From the NCBI GenBank assembly GCA_028564705.1, contig JAPXFQ010002666.1, positions 124,001 through 188,000 on the forward strand: DNA of 64,000 bases, given 5' to 3'. Below, one piece after another: positions 54,803 through 64,000 of the stretch (position 1 is its first letter; the number at the start of each line of letters is the position of its first letter). A model generated the notes under the pieces. That model saw only the letters and a program-made list of their open reading frames with translations, had not been told where the DNA came from and ran no database searches. The translations under genes and the position numbers were made by a program. Source of the DNA: Apricaphanius iberus (taxonomy: Eukaryota; Chordata; Actinopteri; Cyprinodontiformes; Aphaniidae).

Positions 54803-55669
54803 TTATTACATTCTTAAAAACACACACACAAAAACAAAACTATTGCAATATATAAAACAAATTATTACCCTTTTAATTAAATAACAAATAAAATATTTCT
54901 TTTGTTGATTTTAAATAAACATGAAATAATAAAATGTAGTTAAACTGTGGCTATCAGCTTGTTTATGGACATATAATCAAAGCAAGTGGAACTTTTTAGT
55001 TTTACTGTGCAATATGAAGATATTTTAGAGTCAGGTCAAATTGTAAAAAATGTATATATATATAAATATATTTTAAAAAAATTCAAATCTTAACCAGTCT
55101 AAATAAGTGTGTGTTTTGCAGACTGTCAGCGCCATAGGGATGGCAAAAAAAATGTAATTAAAGACCGTGGCCAGTACAGTATAAAATTTCTATGTTGTTT
55201 ATTTAAAGTTGTGTAATAAAAAATATAGGTTTTATACTGAGTGTTGAGTTAGAGGAAGAAAGGTAGCAGCAGATAAATTAACCTTTTTGATTTACACGTT
55301 CATGTGTTATACAAATAAAATTGCCTTGCCTCAAAGGCATTAACGTATAGATGACTCTATTAAGTAATTGGCTGTAGCAGTACCAATATTTATTGGTGTA
55401 CCTTTATTTATTTGAATTTACATTTGTATCAAGACACAGGAAACCCCCGTTGACAAGCACCACAGCTGGAGAAATTTCTAGGGGAAACACTGTAATTAGT
55501 ACATGTACTACCCTCGAAACACCACATAGTTATAAAATATTGGAGTCAATAGCAAATATACCATGAACTTCTTATACGCCCTGTAGGATTAATTGAATGA
55601 ATTTCTAGCCATTCTTTTTCTTTTGAGTTACCAACAAAAAAAAGTTATAGGCAAATCGTATGTAAATTG
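54803..55669. other. Intronic AT-rich DNA
   Basis: Nothing recognised. Confidence 0.4.
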
Positions 55670-55866
55670 ATATCAGAATCAAAATCAGCTTTAATGTAAT
55701 GTATATATAATTATGATTTTTCTGGCCCGTTTCCTGACCCTGGCCCGGAATAGGTCCTGAATGGAGGGAAGATCAGTACCTATGATCCTCTCTGAGGACC
55801 TGACTGTTCTCTGCAGTCTGTCCCTGTCTTGCCTGGTGGCGGATGCGAACCAGACATAGATGAACA
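55670..55866 (-). pseudogene. Rex/CR1-group LINE fragment, antisense, with tail
   Basis: On the minus strand it matches the RT end of the LINE at 42491 (ATRQDKDRLQRTVRSSERII and LPSIHDL in that copy; here with frame changes) and ends in GCTGATTTTGATTCTGAT. The 3' UTR between the coding part and the tail is deleted. Confidence 0.8.
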
Positions 55867-56195
55867 GTTAGATAAAAATAATGATTTGCGCAACCCTTGT
55901 TCCTTTACTTTGATGTAAAAAGTTGCAATTTTAATAAGGCTTTGTGTTATTTTAAATATAATAAACGCAGTTACACTTTTTCAAAACGGTTTACTTTCTG
56001 TAGGACTATCAATGTTTTCTAAAAATATTCAACAGCCTTAAAGTTCTCCTTCACTGAAAATTCACTGTTGGTGGCGCTTGTTCCGAACTGACTATGAGCT
56101 CAAATCAGATGAGACAACTCACTGGATTTAAGCATTTTGCTAAGCGGAGGACAAATTATCAAGGAGTAACTCAAAGCAAAGTGGTAGCTCGGTGT

Positions 56196-56272
56196 AGCAC
56201 GTCGGAATCCCGTCTTGTTTGGTCACACTGCCTAAACTGGGTGGTAAACTCCATCTAAGCATAAATACTGGC
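56196..56272 (+). pseudogene. Second 28S rRNA fragment, diverged, plus strand
   Basis: GGGTGGTAAACTCCATCTAA followed by GCATAAATACTGGCAC (about 56238-56274) matches the conserved 28S core GGTGGTAAACTCCATCTAAG GCTAAATACCGGCAC. Upstream, GTCTTGTTTGG and CACTGCCTAAAC keep a weaker match to the preceding 28S bases. It covers the same 28S segment as part of 18094-18479 but in the opposite orientation. Confidence 0.75.
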
Positions 56273-56279
56273 ACCACTT

Positions 56280-58652
56280 TTGTCTAATGTTAATGATTTT
56301 AGTAAACAGAGTCAGTGTAAGAATAGTGTTGCAGTTAGCCAATCAAAGTACAAAAACTTGTATGTCATTATTCTTACTGAGCAAGCCCACCACATCTTGT
56401 TGAGTCTCCACGTCCACTCCCACACTGAACTGGCATAAACTGAAACAGACTGGGAATTATTTATCTTTTAAAGACCCGACTCATACGGCATTCTTACATG
56501 CCAGAGAGAAAAAAAAACAGTGTAGGAGAACTTTTAAAAAAATTACGGCGATAATACCGAAAACAATGATAATTTTGGTCACAATAACAGCAAGGATAAA
56601 ATTTCACACTCTGACAACTCTAGTGACCAGCAAAGGTTTGTTTTGTGGTTAATAGTTTAATTTCATTAAAATATTTAACATATTTTTTTCTAGAAATTTA
56701 TTTGAAGAGAGCGCCTTTTTGTAGGACAAATAAGTATTGTTAATGAATGGCTTATAACACCACATACTAGTCAATTTTATACTTCCTGACAACTTTTTGT
56801 TTTGCATCCCCGGCTCTATCCCTGAACGTTTCTCCTGAAGCGCCGAATGTATTTTCAACCCAGAAATAATATGTTTACATTAACTGAGCTGCCCTATGAC
56901 ATTAATGGAGAAGGAAGTTTTGTAATTTCCTAATTATTTGAATGCAACAGATCCACGACTGTATGACAGGAGTTGTAGACAGGATTTTTTTTGACAAGAA
57001 TAAAAGGGACAATTTTTCAATTGTGGTGGCTGTCAGTTGGCCGTAAACTCTAGGTACAAACATTAAAACAGGTAAACATCTATTAATTTAAATCCTGTAG
57101 CTATGTCTTTGAGATTATATTGAAACTTTAGGTTGATCGTTCCTAACACCAGTGTTTGTGAAAACATGTCGGACATTACTGGCACAAGTTAGAATTGTCT
57201 GAAATATTGATTGTGTGATTCTAATATAACTTTGCAAAGATGATGCATTACAAAAAAATCTTTATGGGTTTTGTGTCCTTCTGCGTCATCCTCGCATTAC
57301 AGTTCCTTATAGCCCTGGAGCCAAAAAAAAAAAGCACCTGCTCATTGCAAACTATCTCCACGTCCGTAACTTACTGCTTGCTTTTAGCAGCAACAACTTA
57401 CTGCACAAAGCCCTGCTCAATTGTATTTGAATATGTGCGTGGCAGTAGCCACATGTTCTGCCTTGCAGATACAGCTTTGCTCATATTTGTGTGACAATCT
57501 GCTCAGCTGTCCGGACCGTGGTGAAACACTGAAAAAGAGCAGCTTCATGAACTTCAGCTATGGGAAGATTTTCAAAAAGTCTGTTCATGATTACCTTTTT
57601 TTTTTTTTTTTGCCCCACTTATGTTTCTTATTGATCTGGATTTCACTGAAGTTCATTTTCCCTCTCTCTTTGCCATTATTTTTATAACACAATGATTTAA
57701 TATTTATAGAGTAGGGGTCTCACAACATCTTGACTCAAGAAAATGTAGATTTTTTCTGGTCCAACACACCTTAATAAAATTGTTAAATTGGATCACCACC
57801 AGGCATTTAGATTCTATGGGGTCCTGTTGATGACCCACGTTTTTGATTTAGGTGTGATGAATCAAGACATGTCTAAAAGTTGCAGGCCCTTGAAAACTGG
57901 AGCTTGACACCTGTATGTTATAAGATGTGGTGTGACCAAATATGGTTAATTGTCGCGTAATTATTTGTATGGATAAATATGGTTAATTGAAGGTGTTTCT
58001 GAATGCAAGTGATTAACGGGCACGAGCACCTAGGTACACATGTGGGATATATTAACAGCTGACTGCAGCGGAACACGCAAACGACTGGCCACCGCATATT
58101 TGATGCTGTTTGACAAAAGTTGGCCCTAGAGTTCATACCCAAAGAAATTGTCAAAATGAAACAGCTAAAGAAGTAGAAAGCTAATCATAAAACATTTGGC
58201 CTGCTTTAATGTCATACAAGACTTTATTGATTACTAAAGGGAATGCATCATTTAATATATTTTTTAATAATACATTATTCGGCATTTTTTTTCTCTGAAC
58301 TGACTCATTTCGTAACCCTTGAGAAATACTCATCCCATTTCCTGTCAGAAACAACTTTTATTGTTGAATACAAAGAAATATAAAAGTGCCTTTAGCCATT
58401 GTTTAAAACAGTCAACTTCTAGCAAAGAATCTGTTATTTTACACTTTCTTGTTTTAGGTAGTACTGCATTGCTTTTCTGTACTTCAATACAAGTTAGAGG
58501 GATACATCATGTCAGCACGTTTGTAACGATATTACTGAATGTAGCGTAAAGCACTTTTTAACATTTCTCAAGACCCCACAGATACCCTGTTATAAGTTTT
58601 TATTAAGGTGTGATATTAATATGCAGGCTTACATTCTACCTTTAATAACAAC
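56280..58652. other. Intronic DNA
   Basis: AT-rich. Small open frames at 57240-57494 and 57421-57687 are overlapping and lack recognisable domains. Confidence 0.4.
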
Positions 58653-58939
58653 TAGGGATACAGATACTAGTATCGGGCCAATTAACCGATACTTGAAAGG
58701 TGGAAACTGCAATACTTTCAGAATTTTTTTTTTGTCTTTCAATGTCTGTTTTCATGTCATTTGTATTTTTATTATCCAATTCACCATTATTTGTTATAAC
58801 AAGTAGAGAAGAAAATAAAACCTGCCTTCCAATTCATTGTATTATTTTATGTCATAGAAGTATCTATATTGGTACTTTGGTATCGGCAAGTACGCAGATT
58901 GACGAATTGGTATTGTATAGTGGTATCATTGCATCCCTA
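58653..58939. mobile_element. hAT-like MITE, 287 bases
   Basis: Ends TAGGGATACA and, in reverse complement, TAGGGATGCA. The 8-base flanks ATAACAAC (58645-58652) and ATAACAAA (58940-58947) agree at 7 of 8. Confidence 0.85.
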
Positions 58940-59020
58940 ATAACAAAACAGAGACAGTCTAGACTCTGGGGAATGGTTTTAGTACTTTCTTAACCCTTAT
59001 TGTTGCCTTCCCAGCTTTAC

Positions 59021-59096
59021 CTGCACAGATGACTTGAAGTACTGCCATAATTCCTCTGGAAGGGTCTTAAGTGAGAGCAAGTGCTCCAAAAAGCTC
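59021..59096 (-). CDS. RLF/ZNF292-type zinc-finger protein, internal exon
   Basis: A 76-base exon encoding SFLEHLLSLKTLPEELWQYF and KSSVQ, matching the helical N-terminal region of RLF/ZNF292 proteins. The acceptor (TTTTTTGTCAG) and the donor GTAAAG are acceptable. Its first base completes a codon begun by the exon at 59189-59343; it ends in phase 0. Confidence 0.9.
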
Positions 59097-59188
59097 CTGA
59101 CAAAAAAGGGGCACAAATTCATGTTAAGACTTCAGACTGATTTAATGAGAATGACTTGAGCATAAACGAACAGTTTAACTTAACTTAC

Positions 59189-59343
59189 AGTGAAAGTCTT
59201 TCAACCACAAGTGGAACACTATCACACTGCAGTGAGAGATATGCAGAAGACTTTGCAAAACTCAGTAGGGCAACCAAGTACCCCTGGACAAGAGGCAAAG
59301 GCTCTTCCTCTGTCTTCCAATGGCCCACAAACTCCAACAGTGT
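59189..59343 (-). CDS. RLF/ZNF292-type zinc-finger protein, most upstream exon found
   Basis: A 155-base exon encoding TLLEFVGHWKTEEEPLPLVQ, GYLVALLSFAKSSAYLSLQC and VPLVVERLSL. Relatives read DPLPLLEVYTVAIQSY and LVLERLALS here. Acceptor TGTTCTTTCAG and donor CACT|GTAAGT are canonical. The intron to the next exon is only 92 bases. The initiator exon should lie to the right (above 59343) but was not recognised; it may be beyond base 64000, in which case the pacc1 copy would sit in intron 1. Confidence 0.9.
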
Positions 59344-60341
59344 CTGAAAGAACAGAAATCCATATCAGTTTTAAAAGTTTGACAGCATTATATACATTAT
59401 CAATAGTTTAGAACTAATCTGGAAAGTAATTACAAAAAACAAAAATCTTGCAGGAAAACAAGGAGTACAAACAAAAAATAAAAGCTCCTTTAAAGTGACC
59501 ACTTATGTTCTTAATAGCCACAGATAAGAGGAGCACATATATGCACCAACTTTGTTTGGTGAATAACAACTCTCGGACAAAAGGCTTCAAGCTATCCCTG
59601 CATGAGCTGTCAAAACTCATGTCCTGGATGTTCCTGGATAAACAGTTTACCAGTTATTTTGACATTTTTTTCAATACCTAGAACAAAAAGTCGGAACACA
59701 CAGGGCAACTGCCATGAACTATGACATTAATGCTTTCACATAATGGTGAAACAGCAGGAGCTTTTCCCTGCAGCTGATGTTTTTGATAATGACGCAGGGT
59801 ACTGGGAAGTACTGATGGTTTAAGAGGATGATCAGTGGCTCTTCTGTTCTATACTCTATTAAACAAATTAGAATATTCTTTTTTCCAAGAGCTCCAAAAG
59901 AGCAATTAGCTGTTTGGTATTTATCATAAAGACAGCCATTCAGGCTCTACATGTTTTGTAAAAATCTGTGTTCATATAATTTTTAAGATAAAAAAAAAGA
60001 GAAATACTAATACAAATGCTGCACCATTGGGTATACTTCAAAATTCAAAATAAGATGATCTTGAGTATGATTTTTCAGCTCCATGTTTAAGACTTTTCAA
60101 AAACAATGGCAGATTATTTTTCCTCCAAGACTGTTCATAATTTCCTATGCAGTTTACTTATCAGAGATGACTATTTATTATTTATTAGACTTAAACATGT
60201 ACGCATTACTTAAACGCAGTTCTGTGAACAAACAGAAATAGCGTCAAAGGTTTTACGACAGATCCAGTCAGAGGGAAAGAAGGACGAAGGAATGCCTGGA
60301 GCAGGAAATTGGAGTTCCTATCAAACGTTCAATGATGTTCA
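59344..60341. other. Intronic or intergenic DNA
   Basis: Nothing recognised. Confidence 0.4.
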
Positions 60342-61974
60342 ATGAACGAAGACGACGAAGGTAACGGTCAGCCTAGGGAGTCATTCGACGACTCTGACGT
60401 GGACCGGTGCCTGTGGAGTCCAACGTCGCAGGAGGGAAAAACATGAGAGAAAACAGTTCACCGATGAAATTCAGCAAAACATGCGTGAAAAACGTCTTCA
60501 CTGTGCTGCTCATCTTCATCTACCTGGTGCTGACGGCTGTGGCGATTTTCCTGGCCTACCAGACTATCTCAGACTTTCTGAATAAGCTCAGTCAGCTTGT
60601 CATGTCTGTCAGATACAAGGAAGTGGACTCATTCTCGCCTCCTGGTATCGCTCTGGTCCCTGACGATGCTCAGCTGCTGAGCTGCAAGCATCACTACCAC
60701 GACTACATCCCAACTCTAGTGGACCCCGGCACACCTCAAGAAGGAGACTGAGATCACAGAAGTGACGTACTTTGGGCCATTCACGGATAACAAGCAGAAA
60801 CGAGCAGTGGTGGTCTGTGGACCTTCGGACGTGAAAAACCAAGAGCTGATCTTCGTGCAGTTCAGTCAGAACGAAACGCATGAGGACTTCAGCGGCATTC
60901 CGTACATGCTTTTTGCTAGGTTTAGTGACCTGATTGAAAGTACACACAAGTCAGAGTTTATGAGGGACTGTGAGCAGAATTACTCCATGTGGACCTTCTC
61001 TAGAGGATTCCGAACCTGGGTCAAAATGTCTTTGGTGAAAACATCAGGGAGAAAAAGCGAAGCGGTTGAGTTTCGCCAGGAGTCCGAAGTGGTGAAATTC
61101 AACGATAAAAGGCCTGAAGAAGAACAAACAGATCAGCTCTTCTTTGTTGTCTTCGAATGGCGAGATCGTTACATTCAGGAAATCAGGCCGATAGTGACTG
61201 CAAATCCCTGGAGCTCCATAGTGTTGAATTAAATAATTATCATAAGTAATTCAATGCATGTTCAAGCAGAGACAAAATGGAGCCAATTTCCAGTTTAACA
61301 TTTATTTTGAACAGATTAACAAATTGCAGTTTACAGAGAAAGTTGCCCTAGTTTCTCTGTGGTCCAGACTTAAAGAAATCTGAACAATTAACTGATCTTT
61401 ATTTCACAGCTTTATAGACAAGCGGGCCTCTGGGGTTGTAGGCGTTCCTTCTCCTCGAAATCTTACTCCAATCCGATCATTTCCAAACAATGTCTGAGCA
61501 ATGATTTGCTGTCAGAGAATCCTGGAGTCAGAAAAGGAATCGTCTCTGTTCTGGGTCAAAGGTTCATTATAAAAATTTATGGTTAAATGGCTATCTGCTT
61601 CTCTAAAAACTTTTCTCCCAGTTTCTTATCTAAACATCCTTGCTTTTACTACTTGCAATAAACTTTGGAAATAAGTTTTACGACTTAAAAGCTTAGCCCC
61701 ATAAACCATACTGACAAACCCATCATGCAAGCTAATTACAACAGACTTTTACTTTCTGAACACCAACCAAGGACTATACAAACATATTCAATACGAGACC
61801 GTTGCACAAAGTAGCCCCCAAAAAATATGAGTCACGACAATTGGCATCCTTTGTGTCATCTTCATGGCGCTCTTCAAGGCTGCAAAGTTTGCAAAACTCA
61901 CCATAACATGGATTATTAAGATGCGTAAGAGGCATCTGAAGCATAAAGCAAAGGAACTAAACTCAGTCAGTTAA
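60342..61974 (+). pseudogene. pacc1: pacc1 (tmem206) proton-activated chloride channel copy, without introns in its main block, frameshifted
   Basis: The translation follows PACC1 from near the N-terminus: an acidic start (MNEDDEGNGQPRESFDDSDV at 60342); then, after a frame change at about 60400-60430, MKFSKTCVKNVFTVLLIFIY with the first membrane segment (60467-60560), VMSVRYKEVD, PGIALVP, AQLLSCKHHY; after another frame change near 60750, VTYFGPF, FRTWVKMSLVKT, AVEFRQESEVV, LFFVVFEW and IVTANPWSSIVL. The second membrane segment and tail (VIFMALFKAAKFAKLTITWI, ending at 61974) lie 620 bases further on, past a stop and foreign-looking DNA without splice signals. The absence of introns in the main block and the frameshifts point to a retrocopy interrupted by an insertion (61228-61845). 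Confidence 0.85.
61228..61845. mobile_element. Insertion between the two parts of the pacc1 copy
   Basis: It separates codons for SSIVL from GILCVIFMALF. AATT flanks both sides, and no GT...AG boundary fits, so it looks like an insertion rather than an intron. It has no coding capacity and its family was not recognised. Confidence 0.5.
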
Positions 61975-62429
61975 AAGAAAATGCTGGAAACCTCTTCTTG
62001 CACAAGCTGACATAATATGAAGTTAAACATCCAAATCACTGGATGTTTTTACACAATAGCATTTTTTGATGCTATTATGCACACAGTTTTGTGTTTTTAT
62101 GATTGGAGTGAATGATTTACACTAAAGCTACATTTCTTGGAATGGGACATTTCTGCACATGGAACTGGCTACATTTTAGTATTTTAGATTTATCAACCAC
62201 CAACATTGTATTTTCTTTATAAAAGCAAAATATTTTGTAGCATTTCTGAACATTCCTGGGAAAAACAATGCTGAGAAATGTGATACTTTAAACGATATTT
62301 TTATATATATTTTTTTTAGTATGCTGTGCTAGTGAAACTGAGAAACATTTATGGATACTAGATAACTCTACAAGGGAATATTGTAGTGGTTCTTTTTACA
62401 TGTACTTTCTTGAGGGCGACTCAGTGGTA
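61975..62429. other. Unassigned DNA, perhaps 3' UTR of the pacc1 copy
   Basis: Nothing recognised apart from AT-rich sequence. Confidence 0.4.
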
Positions 62430-62550
62430 GAGTAGACTTGGCTTGCAATTGGAGGGTCGTAGGTTTGATTCCAGCTTCCTCCAGTCACATGTCGATGTGC
62501 CCCTGGGCAAGGGCAAAAGCTGAACTTAGTGTTTGTTAAAAAAAAAAAAA
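62430..62550 (+). repeat. Dispersed repeat with A-rich end
   Basis: GGCGACTCAGTGGTAGAGTA and GGAGGGTCGTAGGTTTGATTC resemble tRNA A and B boxes; CACATGTCGATGTGCCCCTG matches the reverse complement of 14478-14530. A run of A follows at 62537-62551. Confidence 0.6.
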
Positions 62551-62706
62551 AGTATTCCATTTTTTTTACATTTCAGAATTTCGAAATTGTTTGCTTAATG
62601 CCACATTTGGCGTTGCTGGCAGGATCCATATGATACTGGTAATAAGTCCATGGATTCGAAATTGGTGGCACCCTGCGCTGAAGCACGAGGACGTGCTTGT
62701 GATAAG

Positions 62707-63545
62707 AGGGGGAGAGATGTGACAGTGTTGAGGTCCTGTCACTGTGGCTCCGATAGATCCATAGACTGTAAAAAAGAATAGACAACGCCTCCTCACTCCT
62801 CCCCGTTTACCAGAATGACACACTTTCATGGGGGAATTCATAGCGGGTTCACAGACTCCTCCTCCCCAGCTCTGACGAAGCATGTTCCTAAAAAGGGCAT
62901 AGGGGCGGGATCTTCACTGTAGACTCTGCCATCTCGGGCGTGTATGGGCTTGTAGTTCAGTCGTAATCACGCCCATTCTGCTCCCGCATCTTTAGCGCTG
63001 ATGCTAAACTTTGTTAGCTAAGCTAAAGGATAATAGCCCCATGCCTGACTGCTGCCGTATCTGCGCTCCTCCGACGGTTCTCCTATTTCTCAAACCTCAA
63101 AAGGTAAGAACTAGTAACTTGAAATAATTATTAAAATGTAGTGTTACTATAATTAAAGTCCAACAAAACAGCCTGTCAATCAAAGTCCGGACCCCCTAAT
63201 TAATTATGCAAGATTTTAAAAAATTATCTTATGAAAACCAGCCTAGTGCCTATATTTTTGACGAGCCCATGGTTATCTCATGAAGAATATGTAGCCATAG
63301 AAAGTTTTTAAAAAATGGGCATCAGGCATTAAAGTTGTTTTTAACATGTCTAAAGTCCAATGCTTTTCAATGGGGGCCTAGCGGCCAAATGGAGGTACTA
63401 CAGCAATGGACGAGCAATGGCAGCCTTGTGCCCTGGCTGCTTGGCCATAGGATTATCCCTCTGGCTGACTGGTTAGCGCGCATGACTCTCACTCGGGAGT
63501 CGTGGGATTGAATCCCGCCCCGGCCCTCGTTGTGTACCTTGCCAC
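62707..63545 (+). repeat. tRNA-like repeat, copy 2, split by a MITE
   Basis: 62707-62761 and 63428-63545 together correspond to 13535-13700. The A box (TGGCTGACTGGTTAGCGC) and B box (GGGATTGAATCCC) lie at about 63463-63510. Between them, 62762-63427 is another repeat, beginning ATAGACTGTAAAAAAGAATA and containing a GGGCATCAGGCATTAAAG block. Confidence 0.7.
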
Positions 63546-63801
63546 ATTATTACTTATTTATTTAGTAGGAAGTGTTGTCCACTGTTGTCATCCTAGCAAG
63601 CGCCGAAAGCAAAGAGTGGGCATGCGCTGACTGGGCCTTAATGTCATGGTGTCTAATAACCTTCAGATATCCAGTCTACATAGAATCTTTGTTCTCTTTT
63701 TTTTTTTTTAATCACCGCTTTGGAAGTAATTCGAAAGATCTGCTGTTCAACAAAAACCGAGGGAATATGCTGAAAAGATATTATTGAACTCAGTTTATGT
63801 G

Positions 63802-64000
63802 CAGTGGGGCAAAAAAGTATTTAGTCAGCCACCGATTGTGCAAGTTCTCCCACTTAAAATAATGATAGAGGTCAGTAATTTTCATCATAGGTACACTTCA
63901 ACTATGAGAGACAGAATTTGAAGAAAAAAAATCCAGGAATTTACATTGTAGGATTTTAAAAGAATTTATTTGTAAATTATGGTGGAAAATAAGTATTTGG
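63802..64000 (+). mobile_element. Tc1/mariner-type element, left end, runs off the window
   Basis: CAGTGGGGCAAAAAAGTATT, TAGTCAGCCACC and GTGCAAGTTCTCCCACTTA are the terminal repeat of a Tc1-like element common in fish. The transposase would start beyond base 64000. The bases before it are TG, not TA, so the target dinucleotide has changed. Confidence 0.85.

Noticed and set aside
57240..57687. Two overlapping small membrane-protein-like frames
   Set aside because: Hydrophobicity comes from T-rich DNA; there is no splice context, no homologue recognised, and the frames overlap.
61233..61850. An intron between the two pacc1 parts
   Set aside because: No GT donor or AG acceptor fits the codon boundaries, and the rest of the copy has no introns; an insertion fits better.

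Overview
The window looks like one intron-rich, transposon-packed stretch of a teleost fish genome, probably a percomorph. The evidence is the repeat mixture: L2/Maui-type and Rex/CR1-type LINEs, BEL/Pao, DIRS, an endogenous retrovirus, Ty3/gypsy remnants, hAT, piggyBac and Tc1 elements, and tRNA-derived repeats. There are also two recognisable vertebrate host sequences. The species cannot be named from the sequence alone. There are no bacterial-type operons and no CRISPR array.

Host genes. Four small exons on the minus strand (59343-59189, 59096-59021, 49955-49820, 46886-46684) encode consecutive parts of the N-terminal helical domain of an RLF/ZNF292-type zinc-finger protein. They have canonical splice sites and matching phases at all three junctions. 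The first exon lies to the right of what I could find. The downstream exons and the zinc-finger exon were not found, so the TE-rich left part may be an enormous intron or intergenic DNA. At 60342-61974 on the plus strand lies a frameshifted copy of pacc1/tmem206 (proton-activated chloride channel) with no introns in the 0.88-kb block that covers most of the protein, probably a retrocopy. Two phase-compatible candidate exons of an unknown plus-strand gene (43849-43963, 47083-47336) and a PHD-finger terminal exon inside an inverted-repeat block (41883-42011) are the least explained coding signals.

Layout. 1-7477: minus-strand endogenous retrovirus (candidate LTR, primer-binding site, gag, protease and RT, all broken), with a GC-rich foreign block in pol and a solo LTR in the leader. 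7640-10130: L2 LINE with ORF1 esterase and decayed ORF2. 10131-10378: gypsy integrase scrap. 10386-24310: three copies of one hAT family (about 10386-11455, 15496-19411, 21400-24310), holding further insertions: an L2 whose 3' region carries a 28S rRNA segment, and a 2.4-kb hAT-like element. 24290-24960: LINE scrap. 26218-27590: possible piggyBac-like 5' end. 28371-39745: an L2 split by a 9.2-kb BEL/Pao element, itself split by a 2.3-kb piggyBac element with a long intact transposase ORF. 40250-44745: LINE pieces and an inverted-repeat block. 45016-46081: hAT MITE. 46684-59343: zinc-finger gene exons separated by LINE tails, a DIRS fragment, a tRNA-like repeat and a second 28S fragment. 60342-64000: pacc1 copy, MITEs and the start of a Tc1 element.

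The nested insertions give a relative history: L2 before BEL/Pao before piggyBac; the retroviral leader before the solo LTR; hAT before L2. Several boundaries were resolved to the base from target-site duplications. All homology statements come from recognising motifs by eye; no database search was run.
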